Source of the DNA: Alphaproteobacteria bacterium
Lineage (GTDB): Bacteria; Pseudomonadota; Alphaproteobacteria; Rickettsiales; SXRF01
DNA: 64,000 nt
Direction: 5' to 3'
Assembly (NCBI GenBank): GCA_025360605.1
Contig: JANYBV010000031.1
Location: 129,063-193,062 of the forward strand
Each line of letters begins with the position of its first letter. Within the stretch, counting starts at the first letter, position 1. Under the pieces are notes generated by a model. It saw only the letters and a program-made list of their open reading frames with translations. It had not been told where the DNA came from and made no database searches. Below, piece after piece: positions 46,024 through 54,100 of the stretch. The position numbers and the translations under genes were made by a program.

Positions 46024-46919
46024 ACCGCCTCACGAATACAGTTGAGTAAAGCAAGATTGCTCGCCTGATTGACTGCCGAGGCTATGGCCATATTGATATG
46101 TTTGGGCTGGTCAATCAGCGATTCGAGTGTTTTTAACGCCACATGCAGCTTACGTCCAGCGTAATGCGCGGGGCTGTAATCTCCGGTAACGTCAATGCCG
46201 ATGGCATGGTGTTTGGACAGGATGAAACGCATCGTTGATAACAGGCGGTCAATGGGCATGTTACCCTGATCCCAGTTGGTAATGGCATCGACATGGGAAA
46301 GCACATCTTTGTCGATGGTAATGTAGACGTTGCGGGTGGTAATAGCAGAGCGAAGATTGGCCAAAAACTCATCCTCGGCCATGTCATCAATGTCCAGCGC
46401 GCGGAAACGGCTGCTGGGGGAGTGCCACGGCATCAGGTCGATCTTGCCGTCCTGCCACGCTTTCAGGTTGGCGCCCTTGATCCACGGGCGCACGAGGTCG
46501 CGGCTGCACACGCCGATGGTGATGACCTTGTTAACTTGCGGCAGGTCGAGGGCACGGTTGACCCACGAGCCGCAATGCATACCGCTGCTGTGCATGACCC
46601 AGTCGGGGTGGTTATCAAAATGGATGACGGTAAACGGTTCGCCGCTGGTTTCTGCGAGCATACCGATCAGCAGCGCGCTGATATGGTGGAAATCGCCGGA
46701 GCCCATGAAGGTGACTACCGTATCTTTATTGTGCGTGCGGGCGATGGAACGCAGCAATGTCTGGCGCAGTTCTTCGAGATTTTGCTCCTTACCCCACAGC
46801 CGCACATGCGCTGCTTCCTGCTGGGCGTTGGTTTCGCGGGCATTGAGTTTCATGCTGGCTTGCATGAAATCCGGCTGCGATTTCAATGCATCGTCAAGGT
46901 GGAGCAGATTCAGGATCAT
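46020..46919 (-). CDS. Ureohydrolase (arginase/agmatinase family)
   Basis: The 299-residue protein has the metal-binding motifs of ureohydrolases: GSGDFHHIS near residue 73 (family GGDHS), HFDNHPDW near 97 (DxHxD), and ITIDKDVLSHVD near 195 (DxDxxxxD). All Mn ligands seem present. The family hydrolyses guanidino compounds such as arginine, agmatine and guanidinobutyrate to the amine plus urea; the exact substrate is not visible. It lies between the DUF4337-like gene (6 bases) and the desaturase, and may free an amine for the later steps. Confidence 0.85.
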   Translation of the reverse strand: MILNLLHLDDALKSQPDFMQASMKLNARETNAQQEAAHVRLWGKEQNLEELRQTLLRSIARTHNKDTVVTFMGSGDFHHISALLIGMLAETSGEPFTVIHFDNHPDWVMHSSGMHCGSWVNRALDLPQVNKVITIGVCSRDLVRPWIKGANLKAWQDGKIDLMPWHSPSSRFRALDIDDMAEDEFLANLRSAITTRNVYITIDKDVLSHVDAITNWDQGNMPIDRLLSTMRFILSKHHAIGIDVTGDYSPAHYAGRKLHVALKTLESLIDQPKHINMAIASAVNQASNLALLNCIREAV

Positions 46920-46925
46920 ACAAAA

Positions 46926-47462
46926 CTAGTGTAAAAACGCGACGGCCGCATAATAAAGGCCACCCAACGACAGTAATAACGTCATATACAGGAAGTGGTG
47001 GCGCTTGGTGATCGCTGCCATAGCGGTGATGGCAATGGCAATCTGGAAGGCGGTAACCGACTTGGCCAGCGTTTCGTGCTGGTGCATGAAATACTGGGAT
47101 TTATTTTCTTCCTCAGTGGCTTGTTCCTTGATTTCTTCCTGTTCTTTTTTGTAGCGGGCGAGTTTTTCTGTTAAGGCATCAGCGGCACCGGCCTTGTTTT
47201 TTTCCAGCAAATCGCTGTGCATCTCGGTGATAACGGCTTTGATGCCCTTGGCCTGATAATAGCCCCAGTGGTCGGTGGCGTGCATTTGTTCCAGCATGGC
47301 TTCGTTGGCATAATGCGCGGCATAAAGGCCGCAGGTGGCGGCAGCTACGGCAAGTACGGCGGAAATCAGGGCAGCAAACAGAAGCCAGCTTTCTTTGCTG
47401 TGTTCGGCATGGTGGTTGATGGCTTCCTGCTGGTCTTCAACGGAAATTTCAAGTTCTTCCAT
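46926..47462 (-). CDS. DUF4337-like membrane protein
   Basis: The 178-residue protein has an acidic N-terminus (MEELEISVEDQQEAINHHAEHSKES, residues 1-25), a helix near 30-50 (LLFAALISAVLAVAAATCG), a long charged helical region to about 130 that could form a coiled coil, and two C-terminal helices near 130-175. This matches DUF4337 as I recall it; function is unknown. It sits inside the operon, 3 bases after the aminotransferase and 6 before the ureohydrolase. Confidence 0.75.
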   Translation of the reverse strand: MEELEISVEDQQEAINHHAEHSKESWLLFAALISAVLAVAAATCGLYAAHYANEAMLEQMHATDHWGYYQAKGIKAVITEMHSDLLEKNKAGAADALTEKLARYKKEQEEIKEQATEEENKSQYFMHQHETLAKSVTAFQIAIAITAMAAITKRHHFLYMTLLLSLGGLYYAAVAFLH

Positions 47463-47465
47463 GAC

Positions 47466-48899
47466 CTAAAAACCTGTTTTCTGGCACCTGCGGATGAGTT
47501 GGTCGATCAAGTTGAGGCCAAGATCGATTTCCTCATGAGAAATGGTGAGTGCCGGTGCGAAGGTGATCACGTTTTTGTGATAGCCGCCAATGTCGAGTAC
47601 GAGGCCGTATTTCTTTCCATTTACTACGAGGTCGCCCTTCATGGCTTCGTCGCACATGCGGTCGGTCATCGCCTTGTCGGGGGTGAAGCCGTCTTCGGTG
47701 CAGATTTCAGCGCGTAGCGCCAGACCCAGACCATCAACATCGCCGATGATTTTGTGCTTTTTCTGGAGTTCCTTCAGGCCTTCGAGGAAATATTTGCCTT
47801 TGGACATCACCATCGTTTCGAAATCGGTTTCCGCGAATACGCGCATGGTTTCCAGACCCGCAGCCGTACCGATTGGGTTAGAGGCGAAGGTGGAATGCGT
47901 CGATCCAGGTGGGAAGATCGTCGGGTTGATCATTGCTTCTTTGGCCCAGATGCCTGACAGCGGGTTGAGGCCGTTGGTGAGCGCTTTGCCGAATACGAGA
48001 ACATCAGGGGTAACGCCGAAATGTTCAATCGAGAACAGCTTGCCGGTGCGGTAGAAACCCATCTGGATTTCATCGACAACCATTAAAATACCGTATTTAT
48101 CGAGGACTTTTTTCAGTTCCGAGAAATAGTTCATTGGCGGGATAACGTAGCCGCCGGTGCCCTGCAATGGTTCAACATAAAATGCGGCATATTCGCATTT
48201 TTGTGCTTTAGGATCCCATACGCCGTAATATTCGGTTTCGAACATGCGGGCGAATTTTTTCACACATTCATGGCCGTATTCTTCTTTGGTCATGCCTTTC
48301 GGGCCACGGAACAAATATGGGAATTCGATGAACTGCGCGCGGTCGCCAAAATGGCCGTAGCGGCGGCGGTAACGGTAACTCGACGTGATGGCGGATGCAC
48401 CGAGCGTGCGGCCATGGTAGCCGCCTTCAAAGGCGAACATCAGGCTTTTACCACCAGTATAATTGCGGACGATTTTGAGCGAGTCTTCCACTGCCTGCGA
48501 ACCGCCGACGTTGAAATGGATGCGCCCTTTTTCGCCACCGAATTTCTTTTCCATGTGCTGGGCGAGCATGGCGGAAAGCTCGATTTTTTCGCGGTGCAGA
48601 TATTGCGATGCTACCTGCGGCAGCTGGTCGAGCTGGCGTTTTACGGCGTTGTTGATGCGTGGGTGCGCATAACCGAGATTAACGGCAGAATACCACATTT
48701 GCAGGTCGAGGAAGGGTGTGCCGGCGGCATCGTACATGTAGGAGCCTTCGCAGCGGTCAAAGATTTTTGGTTCTTCGAGGTAATGAACCGTATCACCGAA
48801 CGAGCAATATTTCTTTTCCATTTCCAGCAGTTCTTTTTCCGGAATAGAAAAGGTTTCATCTGCGGGCTTTACCGCGGTGAGTACGGGGGCATTACGCAT
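47466..48899 (-). CDS. Class III PLP aminotransferase
   Basis: The 477-residue enzyme is a class III (omega-type) aminotransferase, the group that uses GABA, ornithine, putrescine or similar amines. Signatures are NVGGSQAVEDSLKIVRNYTG near residue 130, FEGGYHGRTLGASAI near 158, VVDEIQMGFYRTG near 272 (cofactor Asp), and the PLP Lys in FGKALTNGLNPLSG near 303. It overlaps the HAD phosphatase gene by 8 bases and is 3 bases before the DUF4337-like gene. The substrate is probably an amine related to the ureohydrolase product, by context only. Confidence 0.88.
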   Translation of the reverse strand: MRNAPVLTAVKPADETFSIPEKELLEMEKKYCSFGDTVHYLEEPKIFDRCEGSYMYDAAGTPFLDLQMWYSAVNLGYAHPRINNAVKRQLDQLPQVASQYLHREKIELSAMLAQHMEKKFGGEKGRIHFNVGGSQAVEDSLKIVRNYTGGKSLMFAFEGGYHGRTLGASAITSSYRYRRRYGHFGDRAQFIEFPYLFRGPKGMTKEEYGHECVKKFARMFETEYYGVWDPKAQKCEYAAFYVEPLQGTGGYVIPPMNYFSELKKVLDKYGILMVVDEIQMGFYRTGKLFSIEHFGVTPDVLVFGKALTNGLNPLSGIWAKEAMINPTIFPPGSTHSTFASNPIGTAAGLETMRVFAETDFETMVMSKGKYFLEGLKELQKKHKIIGDVDGLGLALRAEICTEDGFTPDKAMTDRMCDEAMKGDLVVNGKKYGLVLDIGGYHKNVITFAPALTISHEEIDLGLNLIDQLIRRCQKTGF

Positions 48900-49596
48900 A
48901 GATTTCTTCCTTGGTTAGTGGCGGGAATACGAGGTCGTGTTGCTCGATGTAGTTGAGGAGCAGTACGGAGGCTTCAGAAAAACTAGTAAATGGCTGATGT
49001 GGTAATTCCTGCTGCTGGCAATAGGCGAGCAGAGAATCTTTGGCGAGGATGAAATCAGCCTCTTCCGCGCTTACACAATAATCCGAGCGGCCATCGCCGA
49101 CATAGAGGATTTTGCCGGAGTTTGTTAAGGTACGCATCTGGCGAGAAATGGCGCATTTGCAGGTCGATTGCTGGGAGCTGCAACCCGCGTTGGCGAAGGG
49201 GGATGATAATTCCCAGCGGTCTTCCTTCACATGGGCAAGGTGGCTGGCGATGACGTGCAGGTGGCTGAGGCCGTGGCGCTTGAGTACGTATTTTATCACA
49301 TAATCCAAGCCATCACTTGCGATGATGAGCGGCACATTGTTCTTGGCGCAAACAGCGGCAAATGATTTGAAATGCGGATCAATATGAATGCTGTCAGCCA
49401 GTGCATCGACTTGTGCGGGGGTGGCACGCAACAGATCGATTTGTTGCTGCATGCAGGCACGCGAACCGATGTGGCCTTTTTTCCACGCATCTTCTACTTC
49501 CATCCACTCGGGGAGAGCATATTGCTCAAGAAGTGCATCCGTTGCATCTTCGGCGGTGATCGTGTGGTCGAAGTCACAGAGTACAGCTAAACTCAT
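48892..49596 (-). CDS. HAD-superfamily phosphatase (MtnX/SerB-like)
   Basis: The 234-residue protein is a HAD-type phosphatase of the MtnX/phosphoserine phosphatase group. Motif I is LCDFDHTIT near residue 6 (DxD), motif II ASDG near 93, and motif IV GDGRSDYC near 157. It is cytosolic and removes phosphate from a small organic substrate. It is the first gene of the seven-gene operon, and AGGAAA precedes its ATG by 5 bases. The 107-base gap upstream contains no gene; a CTGTA/TACAG inverted repeat lies near 49633-49649. Confidence 0.85.
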   Translation of the reverse strand: MSLAVLCDFDHTITAEDATDALLEQYALPEWMEVEDAWKKGHIGSRACMQQQIDLLRATPAQVDALADSIHIDPHFKSFAAVCAKNNVPLIIASDGLDYVIKYVLKRHGLSHLHVIASHLAHVKEDRWELSSPFANAGCSSQQSTCKCAISRQMRTLTNSGKILYVGDGRSDYCVSAEEADFILAKDSLLAYCQQQELPHQPFTSFSEASVLLLNYIEQHDLVFPPLTKEEIYA

Positions 49597-49703
49597 TAAT
49601 TTTCCTGCTCTTGCATATTAGTGGCCATTACAGACTGTATACTCTCTACAGGTTGAAACTGATGCCAAGATGAAGCCAAGGTGAAGATAGATGATTTTTA
49701 TGC

Positions 49704-51086
49704 CTAAAGCGTAAAGCGGATAACCACGCATAAGCCCTTGTTATTTTCTGGGGTTTTCATGGTTATTTCGGCGTTTAGCAAGTCTGCAATCTGGCTGGCA
49801 ATGGCAAGACCAAGGCCGCTTCCCGATTGTTTGGTGCCGGAAATGCGGTAAAAACGGTCGAATACCTTGGCTCGTTCGGATTCAGGAATTCCGGCGCCGC
49901 TGTCAGTGATCGCAATCGTCATCTGCGCGGCATCACGGGTTGCAGTAATTGCGATATGTCCGTCTTCGGGCGTATATTTGACAGCGTTTTCAAGGATAGT
50001 GCCTATTAGCGTGCGTAGTAATTCCGGCTGGCTTTGAAGTGTTAATGACTTATCCACCTGAATATCTATCAGTTGGTTTTTATGCATGATTTTGTTGGCA
50101 AGCATGTTGAGCGCTTCCGTAATGATTTGCTCAACATGAACCGTTTCAAGGGTGATATTCTGGCTAGACATGCGCGACATTAACAAGAGCTGATCCATCA
50201 GTTTGGAGGTGCGGTCAACACCCGCCAGCAATTCTGCAAGCTGAACGGAAGATGTCGGATCTTTGATGGATTTACTCAATAATTGCGCCTGTAGCTTTAA
50301 TGCAGAAAGCGGCGTTCGCAGCTCATGCGCGGCATGATCAATAAACTCACGTTCATGCACCAGCGCTTCTTCCAGTTTGGAGAGCAGGGAATTAACTGAA
50401 TTGGCCAAAGGTTTCAGTTCTTTGGGCAGGTAATCGGAGTCCATATAGGAAAGATCCGTAGGCGAGCGTGTGGCGAGTTTTCCGGCTAACTGGCGCAGCC
50501 CCTTCAGACCAAAACCAACACCAATAGAAAACAGCAATCCAAGTACTGGCAGCGCAATCAATAATGGAGCCAGAATGTCCAGCAGGATATCGAGCTGCAT
50601 AATATCGCGGTCACGAAGGTTTTCAATCGTGGTGACCACCAGATTATTTTGATCATCGTGAATGGAAAAAGTGCGCCAGATGTCTTTTCCTAACGTGAAA
50701 TTGCTAAATCCCTTCGCAAAAGGTTTGTCAGGAAACATATCCGCATTGTCCGAGTGCATGACCAGTTTGCCCTTGTACCAGACACGAAAGGCGCGCCACT
50801 GTGCATAATCCAGCATGGAGTCTTTTTCGACATTGCCTAGCAGGTTGGCTGTTTTCTCAGCGTCAAAAGCTTCCACTGCAAAGGCAGACATACGGCCATC
50901 TTTGGAGTCTTCTTCCAGAATTTCCCAGAGGATTCCCGCTTCGGTAATCAGCTGGGCGTCATAGTCTTCGGAAATATTGATGCGGGCGCTGTGCAGGCCG
51001 AGCAGGCCGACGACAATCATGGTCAGTACATTCAGTCCCGCAACACACAGGAAAAGGCGAAGAGTGAGTGAACTTGGACGTTTCAT
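49704..51086 (-). CDS. Sensor histidine kinase, QseC/PmrB-like
   Basis: The 460-residue kinase has a membrane helix near residues 9-29, a periplasmic domain to about 165 as in QseC-type sensors, a second helix near 168-192 and a HAMP-like linker. The phospho-acceptor His is in DHAAHELRTPLSALK near 255. The ATPase domain has ENAVKYTPEDG near 370, ITDSGAGIPESE (G1) near 395 and GSGLGLAIASQI (G2) near 425. Its ATG overlaps the response-regulator stop by 4 bases. By position it probably controls the adjacent sugar-modification genes, as PmrB/QseC do for lipid A modification. Confidence 0.92.
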   Translation of the reverse strand: MKRPSSLTLRLFLCVAGLNVLTMIVVGLLGLHSARINISEDYDAQLITEAGILWEILEEDSKDGRMSAFAVEAFDAEKTANLLGNVEKDSMLDYAQWRAFRVWYKGKLVMHSDNADMFPDKPFAKGFSNFTLGKDIWRTFSIHDDQNNLVVTTIENLRDRDIMQLDILLDILAPLLIALPVLGLLFSIGVGFGLKGLRQLAGKLATRSPTDLSYMDSDYLPKELKPLANSVNSLLSKLEEALVHEREFIDHAAHELRTPLSALKLQAQLLSKSIKDPTSSVQLAELLAGVDRTSKLMDQLLLMSRMSSQNITLETVHVEQIITEALNMLANKIMHKNQLIDIQVDKSLTLQSQPELLRTLIGTILENAVKYTPEDGHIAITATRDAAQMTIAITDSGAGIPESERAKVFDRFYRISGTKQSGSGLGLAIASQIADLLNAEITMKTPENNKGLCVVIRFTL

Positions 51087-51739
51087 GCTTTCACCATGTA
51101 GCCGACACCCCGCAGCGTATGAATAAATTCCTTGCCGAGCTTTTTACGCAGGTTGTAGATGCTAACTTCGACCGTGTTGCTGTCTACTTCCTCACTCCAG
51201 CCATACAGCGATTCTTCTATCTCGGCCTTGCTGACGATTTTATTAATACGCTCCATCAGAAGGCTGCATACACGCAGTTCCTTGGCGGTCAGTATAACCT
51301 GCTCACCGTTTTTTGTGAGGGTGCGTGAGGTGGTATTGAGTTCAATATCACCCGCGCGCAAGGTGGCATCCGAACGGTCCTGCACACGCCGCGTGAGCGA
51401 GCGGATGCGTGCGAGTAGCTCCTCAAAATCAAACGGTTTAGTCAGGTAGTCGTCGGCGCCGGAATCTAGCCCCTTAACCTTGTATTCCAGTGAATCCATA
51501 GCAGTCAGCATCAACACCGGCAGATTCTTGCTGGTGGAGCGCAGCTTTTTGACCACTTCAATGCCGGATAATTTGGGGAGGTTCATGTCCAGCAGCATAA
51601 GATCGAACTGGCTGGTTTCAGTGGCGAGGAGGGCGGCTTCACCGTCTTCCACCCATTCAATGTTGTGGCCGGATTGTTCCAGACCACGTTTGAGGGAGTT
51701 TCCGAGCATGGTGTCATCTTCTACGAGTAGCAGACGCAT
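51083..51739 (-). CDS. OmpR-family response regulator, QseB/PmrA-like
   Basis: The 218-residue regulator has a receiver domain with VEDDTMLG near residue 6, the phospho-acceptor Asp in LMLLDMNLP near 51 and the Lys in YLTKPF near 101. The C-terminal winged helix (Trans_reg_C) covers about 125-218, with TAKELRVCSLLM and VEVSIYNLRKKLG. It is coupled to the kinase downstream and lies 12 bases after the ArnA-dehydrogenase-like gene, so it may control its own operon. Confidence 0.94.
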   Translation of the reverse strand: MRLLLVEDDTMLGNSLKRGLEQSGHNIEWVEDGEAALLATETSQFDLMLLDMNLPKLSGIEVVKKLRSTSKNLPVLMLTAMDSLEYKVKGLDSGADDYLTKPFDFEELLARIRSLTRRVQDRSDATLRAGDIELNTTSRTLTKNGEQVILTAKELRVCSLLMERINKIVSKAEIEESLYGWSEEVDSNTVEVSIYNLRKKLGKEFIHTLRGVGYMVKA

Positions 51740-51751
51740 AGCTTTGTGTCC

Positions 51752-52792
51752 TCAGGCAGTGGCCAGCAGTTTTTCCGTGTCGGCGTAATAATAGCTGATG
51801 GTTTTGCGGACCGCATCACGCATATTGGTGGTTGGCTTCCAGCCAAGAAGGTTGGCTGCCTTATTAATTTTTGGAACCCGTGTATCAATGTCCTGATAAC
51901 CGGCACCATAATATTCCTGACCATTGGCTACGGTGATTTTGACCTGCGAACGGATGGTCTCAAAGCCTTTAAACTCACGCATGATGTCCAGCATCATATC
52001 AGCAAGTTCGGCAATTGACGCCTCGTTGCCCGGATGGCCGATATTGAAAATCTGGTTGTTGGCACCGCCGTTTTTATTTTCAATGATGCGCACCAGCGCA
52101 TCGATGGCATCGTCGATATAGATGAAGCAGCGCTTCTGTGCGCCGCCATCAATAAGCACGATGTCTTTTTTATGGAGGATGTTGCTGAGAAACTTGGTGA
52201 CCACGCGGTTGGATTTGCCCTGCACCCACGGATTATCCAGCTTGGGGCCGAACCAGTTGAACGGGCGGAACAGGGTGTAGGACAGGCCGTGATGCGCTCC
52301 GTAAGCGTATATCACGCGGTCGAGCATTTGTTTCGAGCAGGAGTAAATCCAACGTTCTTTATTGATGGGGCCGGTTACAAGATTGCTGGTTTCCTCATCG
52401 TATGGGCTGTCCTCGCTCATGCCATATACTTCCGAGGTGGAAGGGAAAATCAGACGTTTCTTGTGCTTGACGCACATGCGGACGATCTGCAGATTGGCTT
52501 CGAAATCCAGCTCGAATACCGAGAGAGGTTCGTTGACATAGGTGGCGGGGTTGGCAATGGCAGCCAACGGCAAAACCACATCACATTCCGCTACGCGCGC
52601 TTCAATCCAGTCCATTTGCTTGCGAAGGTCACCCTCAACAAAATGAAAACGCGGATCGCCACGACTGTCACTGAGTTTTTCGGATGACAAATCCATGGCA
52701 AAAATCTCCCAGTCCTTATGTTTAAGGATGTGAGCGCTTAAATTGCTGCCAATGAAACCGTTGGCACCGATAATCAGTATTTTTTGGGTCAT
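51752..52792 (-). CDS. ArnA C-terminal-like UDP-sugar decarboxylase/dehydrogenase
   Basis: The 346-residue protein aligns with the C-terminal domain of ArnA, which oxidises and decarboxylates UDP-glucuronate to UDP-4-keto-arabinose. The NAD loop is GANGFIGS near residue 9. FPSTSEVYG near 117 carries the Ser and Glu, WIYSCSK near 148 holds the Tyr-x3-Lys pair, and KRCFIYIDD near 224 holds the Arg that, with the Glu, marks the decarboxylating type. The ArnA formyltransferase domain is absent. A 147-base gap separates it from the ArnB-like gene upstream. Confidence 0.87.
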   Translation of the reverse strand: MTQKILIIGANGFIGSNLSAHILKHKDWEIFAMDLSSEKLSDSRGDPRFHFVEGDLRKQMDWIEARVAECDVVLPLAAIANPATYVNEPLSVFELDFEANLQIVRMCVKHKKRLIFPSTSEVYGMSEDSPYDEETSNLVTGPINKERWIYSCSKQMLDRVIYAYGAHHGLSYTLFRPFNWFGPKLDNPWVQGKSNRVVTKFLSNILHKKDIVLIDGGAQKRCFIYIDDAIDALVRIIENKNGGANNQIFNIGHPGNEASIAELADMMLDIMREFKGFETIRSQVKITVANGQEYYGAGYQDIDTRVPKINKAANLLGWKPTTNMRDAVRKTISYYYADTEKLLATA

Positions 52793-52939
52793 AAATTCTA
52801 CTACGTTGGATTAAACCGCTTTGTTTCCTGTGCTGCCGCTGCTCACGTATAAGGCATACGCTGCGCTGCGGTTCTCGGAAACTTCGCTCTTAATCTCACC
52901 GTAGCGAATTTACCGAGGTACTGAATTTGCATACAGGAT

Positions 52940-54100
52940 CTAAACCCTTCCCAGTACTTTTTCCAGTGATTTCAGCACGCGGTCCTGTTCAGCCTCGGTC
53001 ATGGTGGGGAATAAGGGCAGGCTCATGATACGTTCACCCGAGCGCAAGGACTCAGGGAAATCAGTCGGTTGCCAGCCATACTGGTCTTTGTACCACGAGA
53101 AGGTGTGGGCAGACTGGTAATGTAGGCCGATACCGATATTTTCGGTTTTCATGGCATTGATAAAAGCGTCGCGATCCAGCCCTGCCTTATTGGTTTGCAG
53201 GCGCGGCGTGAACAGGTGCCATGCGTGGCGGTGGGCGTAGGCGGGAGCTTGGGGGAGGGTGAATTCGCTCCAGCTCGATAATTCCTTGCTATAAATGTCT
53301 GCCAGCCGGCGCCGCCGGTCGATAAAACCATCCAGTTCGGGGAGCTGGTGGATGCCCAGCGCCGCCTGAATATCCATCATGTTGTATTTGAATCCGGGCA
53401 TGGCAATGTCATATTGCTGGCTGCCGCTTTTAGCAAAGCGGTTGAAGGCATTACGGTCTATGCCATGAAATCGCAGGCGTTCTATTTTACTGATGACATC
53501 GGCATCGGAGGTGATGACGGCTCCGCCTTCGCCGGTAGTCATGTTTTTGTTGGGATGAAAACTCATCACCTGTATGTCGCCGAACGAACCGATGCGTTTG
53601 CCTTTATACTCCGCGCCGATGGCATGGGCGCAATCTTCGACCACGCGCAGGGAATGTTTGGCGGCGAGGGCATAAATGGGGTCGAGATCGACCGGAAGTC
53701 CGGCAAAATGTACGGGCATAATGACGCGGGTGCGTTTGGTAATGGCGGCTTCCAGTTTGGTAACATCCATGTTGAGTGTGCCCGCCTCGCTGTCTACCAG
53801 CACCGGTTTGCCACCGGCAAGGACGATGCAGTTGAGCGTGGCGGCAAAGGTCATCGGCGAGGTAATGACCTCGTCGCCTTCTTCAAGATTGAGTGCCAGC
53901 AATGCTACATGCAATCCCGCCGTAGCGGAGGATACACATAGCGCCCGCCGTCCGCCGTGATAGGCGGTGAGCATTTCTTCAAATTTTTGCACGCGCGGGC
54001 CGGTGGTGATCCACCCCGAACGCAAGGTGGCGACCACCTCTTCAATAGCGGCTTCGCTTAAAGCCGGTTTGGCAAAGGGTAAAAAAGGCAGTTCGGTCAT
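52940..54100 (-). CDS. arnB: ArnB-like UDP-4-amino-4-deoxy-arabinose aminotransferase
   Basis: From the ATG at 54100 (MTELPFLPFAKPAL) the enzyme is 386 residues. It is a DegT/DnrJ-type PLP aminotransferase closely resembling ArnB: LRSGWITTGP near residue 28, SSATAGLHVALLALNLEEGDE near 57-77, MPVHFAGLPVDLDPIYALA near 125, and the PLP Lys in SFHPNKNMTTGEGG near 182. ArnB aminates UDP-4-keto-arabinose to UDP-L-Ara4N. AAGAAAGAA is a good ribosome site. Its ATG overlaps the stop of the glycosyltransferase upstream (ATGA). Confidence 0.85.
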   Translation of the reverse strand: MTELPFLPFAKPALSEAAIEEVVATLRSGWITTGPRVQKFEEMLTAYHGGRRALCVSSATAGLHVALLALNLEEGDEVITSPMTFAATLNCIVLAGGKPVLVDSEAGTLNMDVTKLEAAITKRTRVIMPVHFAGLPVDLDPIYALAAKHSLRVVEDCAHAIGAEYKGKRIGSFGDIQVMSFHPNKNMTTGEGGAVITSDADVISKIERLRFHGIDRNAFNRFAKSGSQQYDIAMPGFKYNMMDIQAALGIHQLPELDGFIDRRRRLADIYSKELSSWSEFTLPQAPAYAHRHAWHLFTPRLQTNKAGLDRDAFINAMKTENIGIGLHYQSAHTFSWYKDQYGWQPTDFPESLRSGERIMSLPLFPTMTEAEQDRVLKSLEKVLGRV

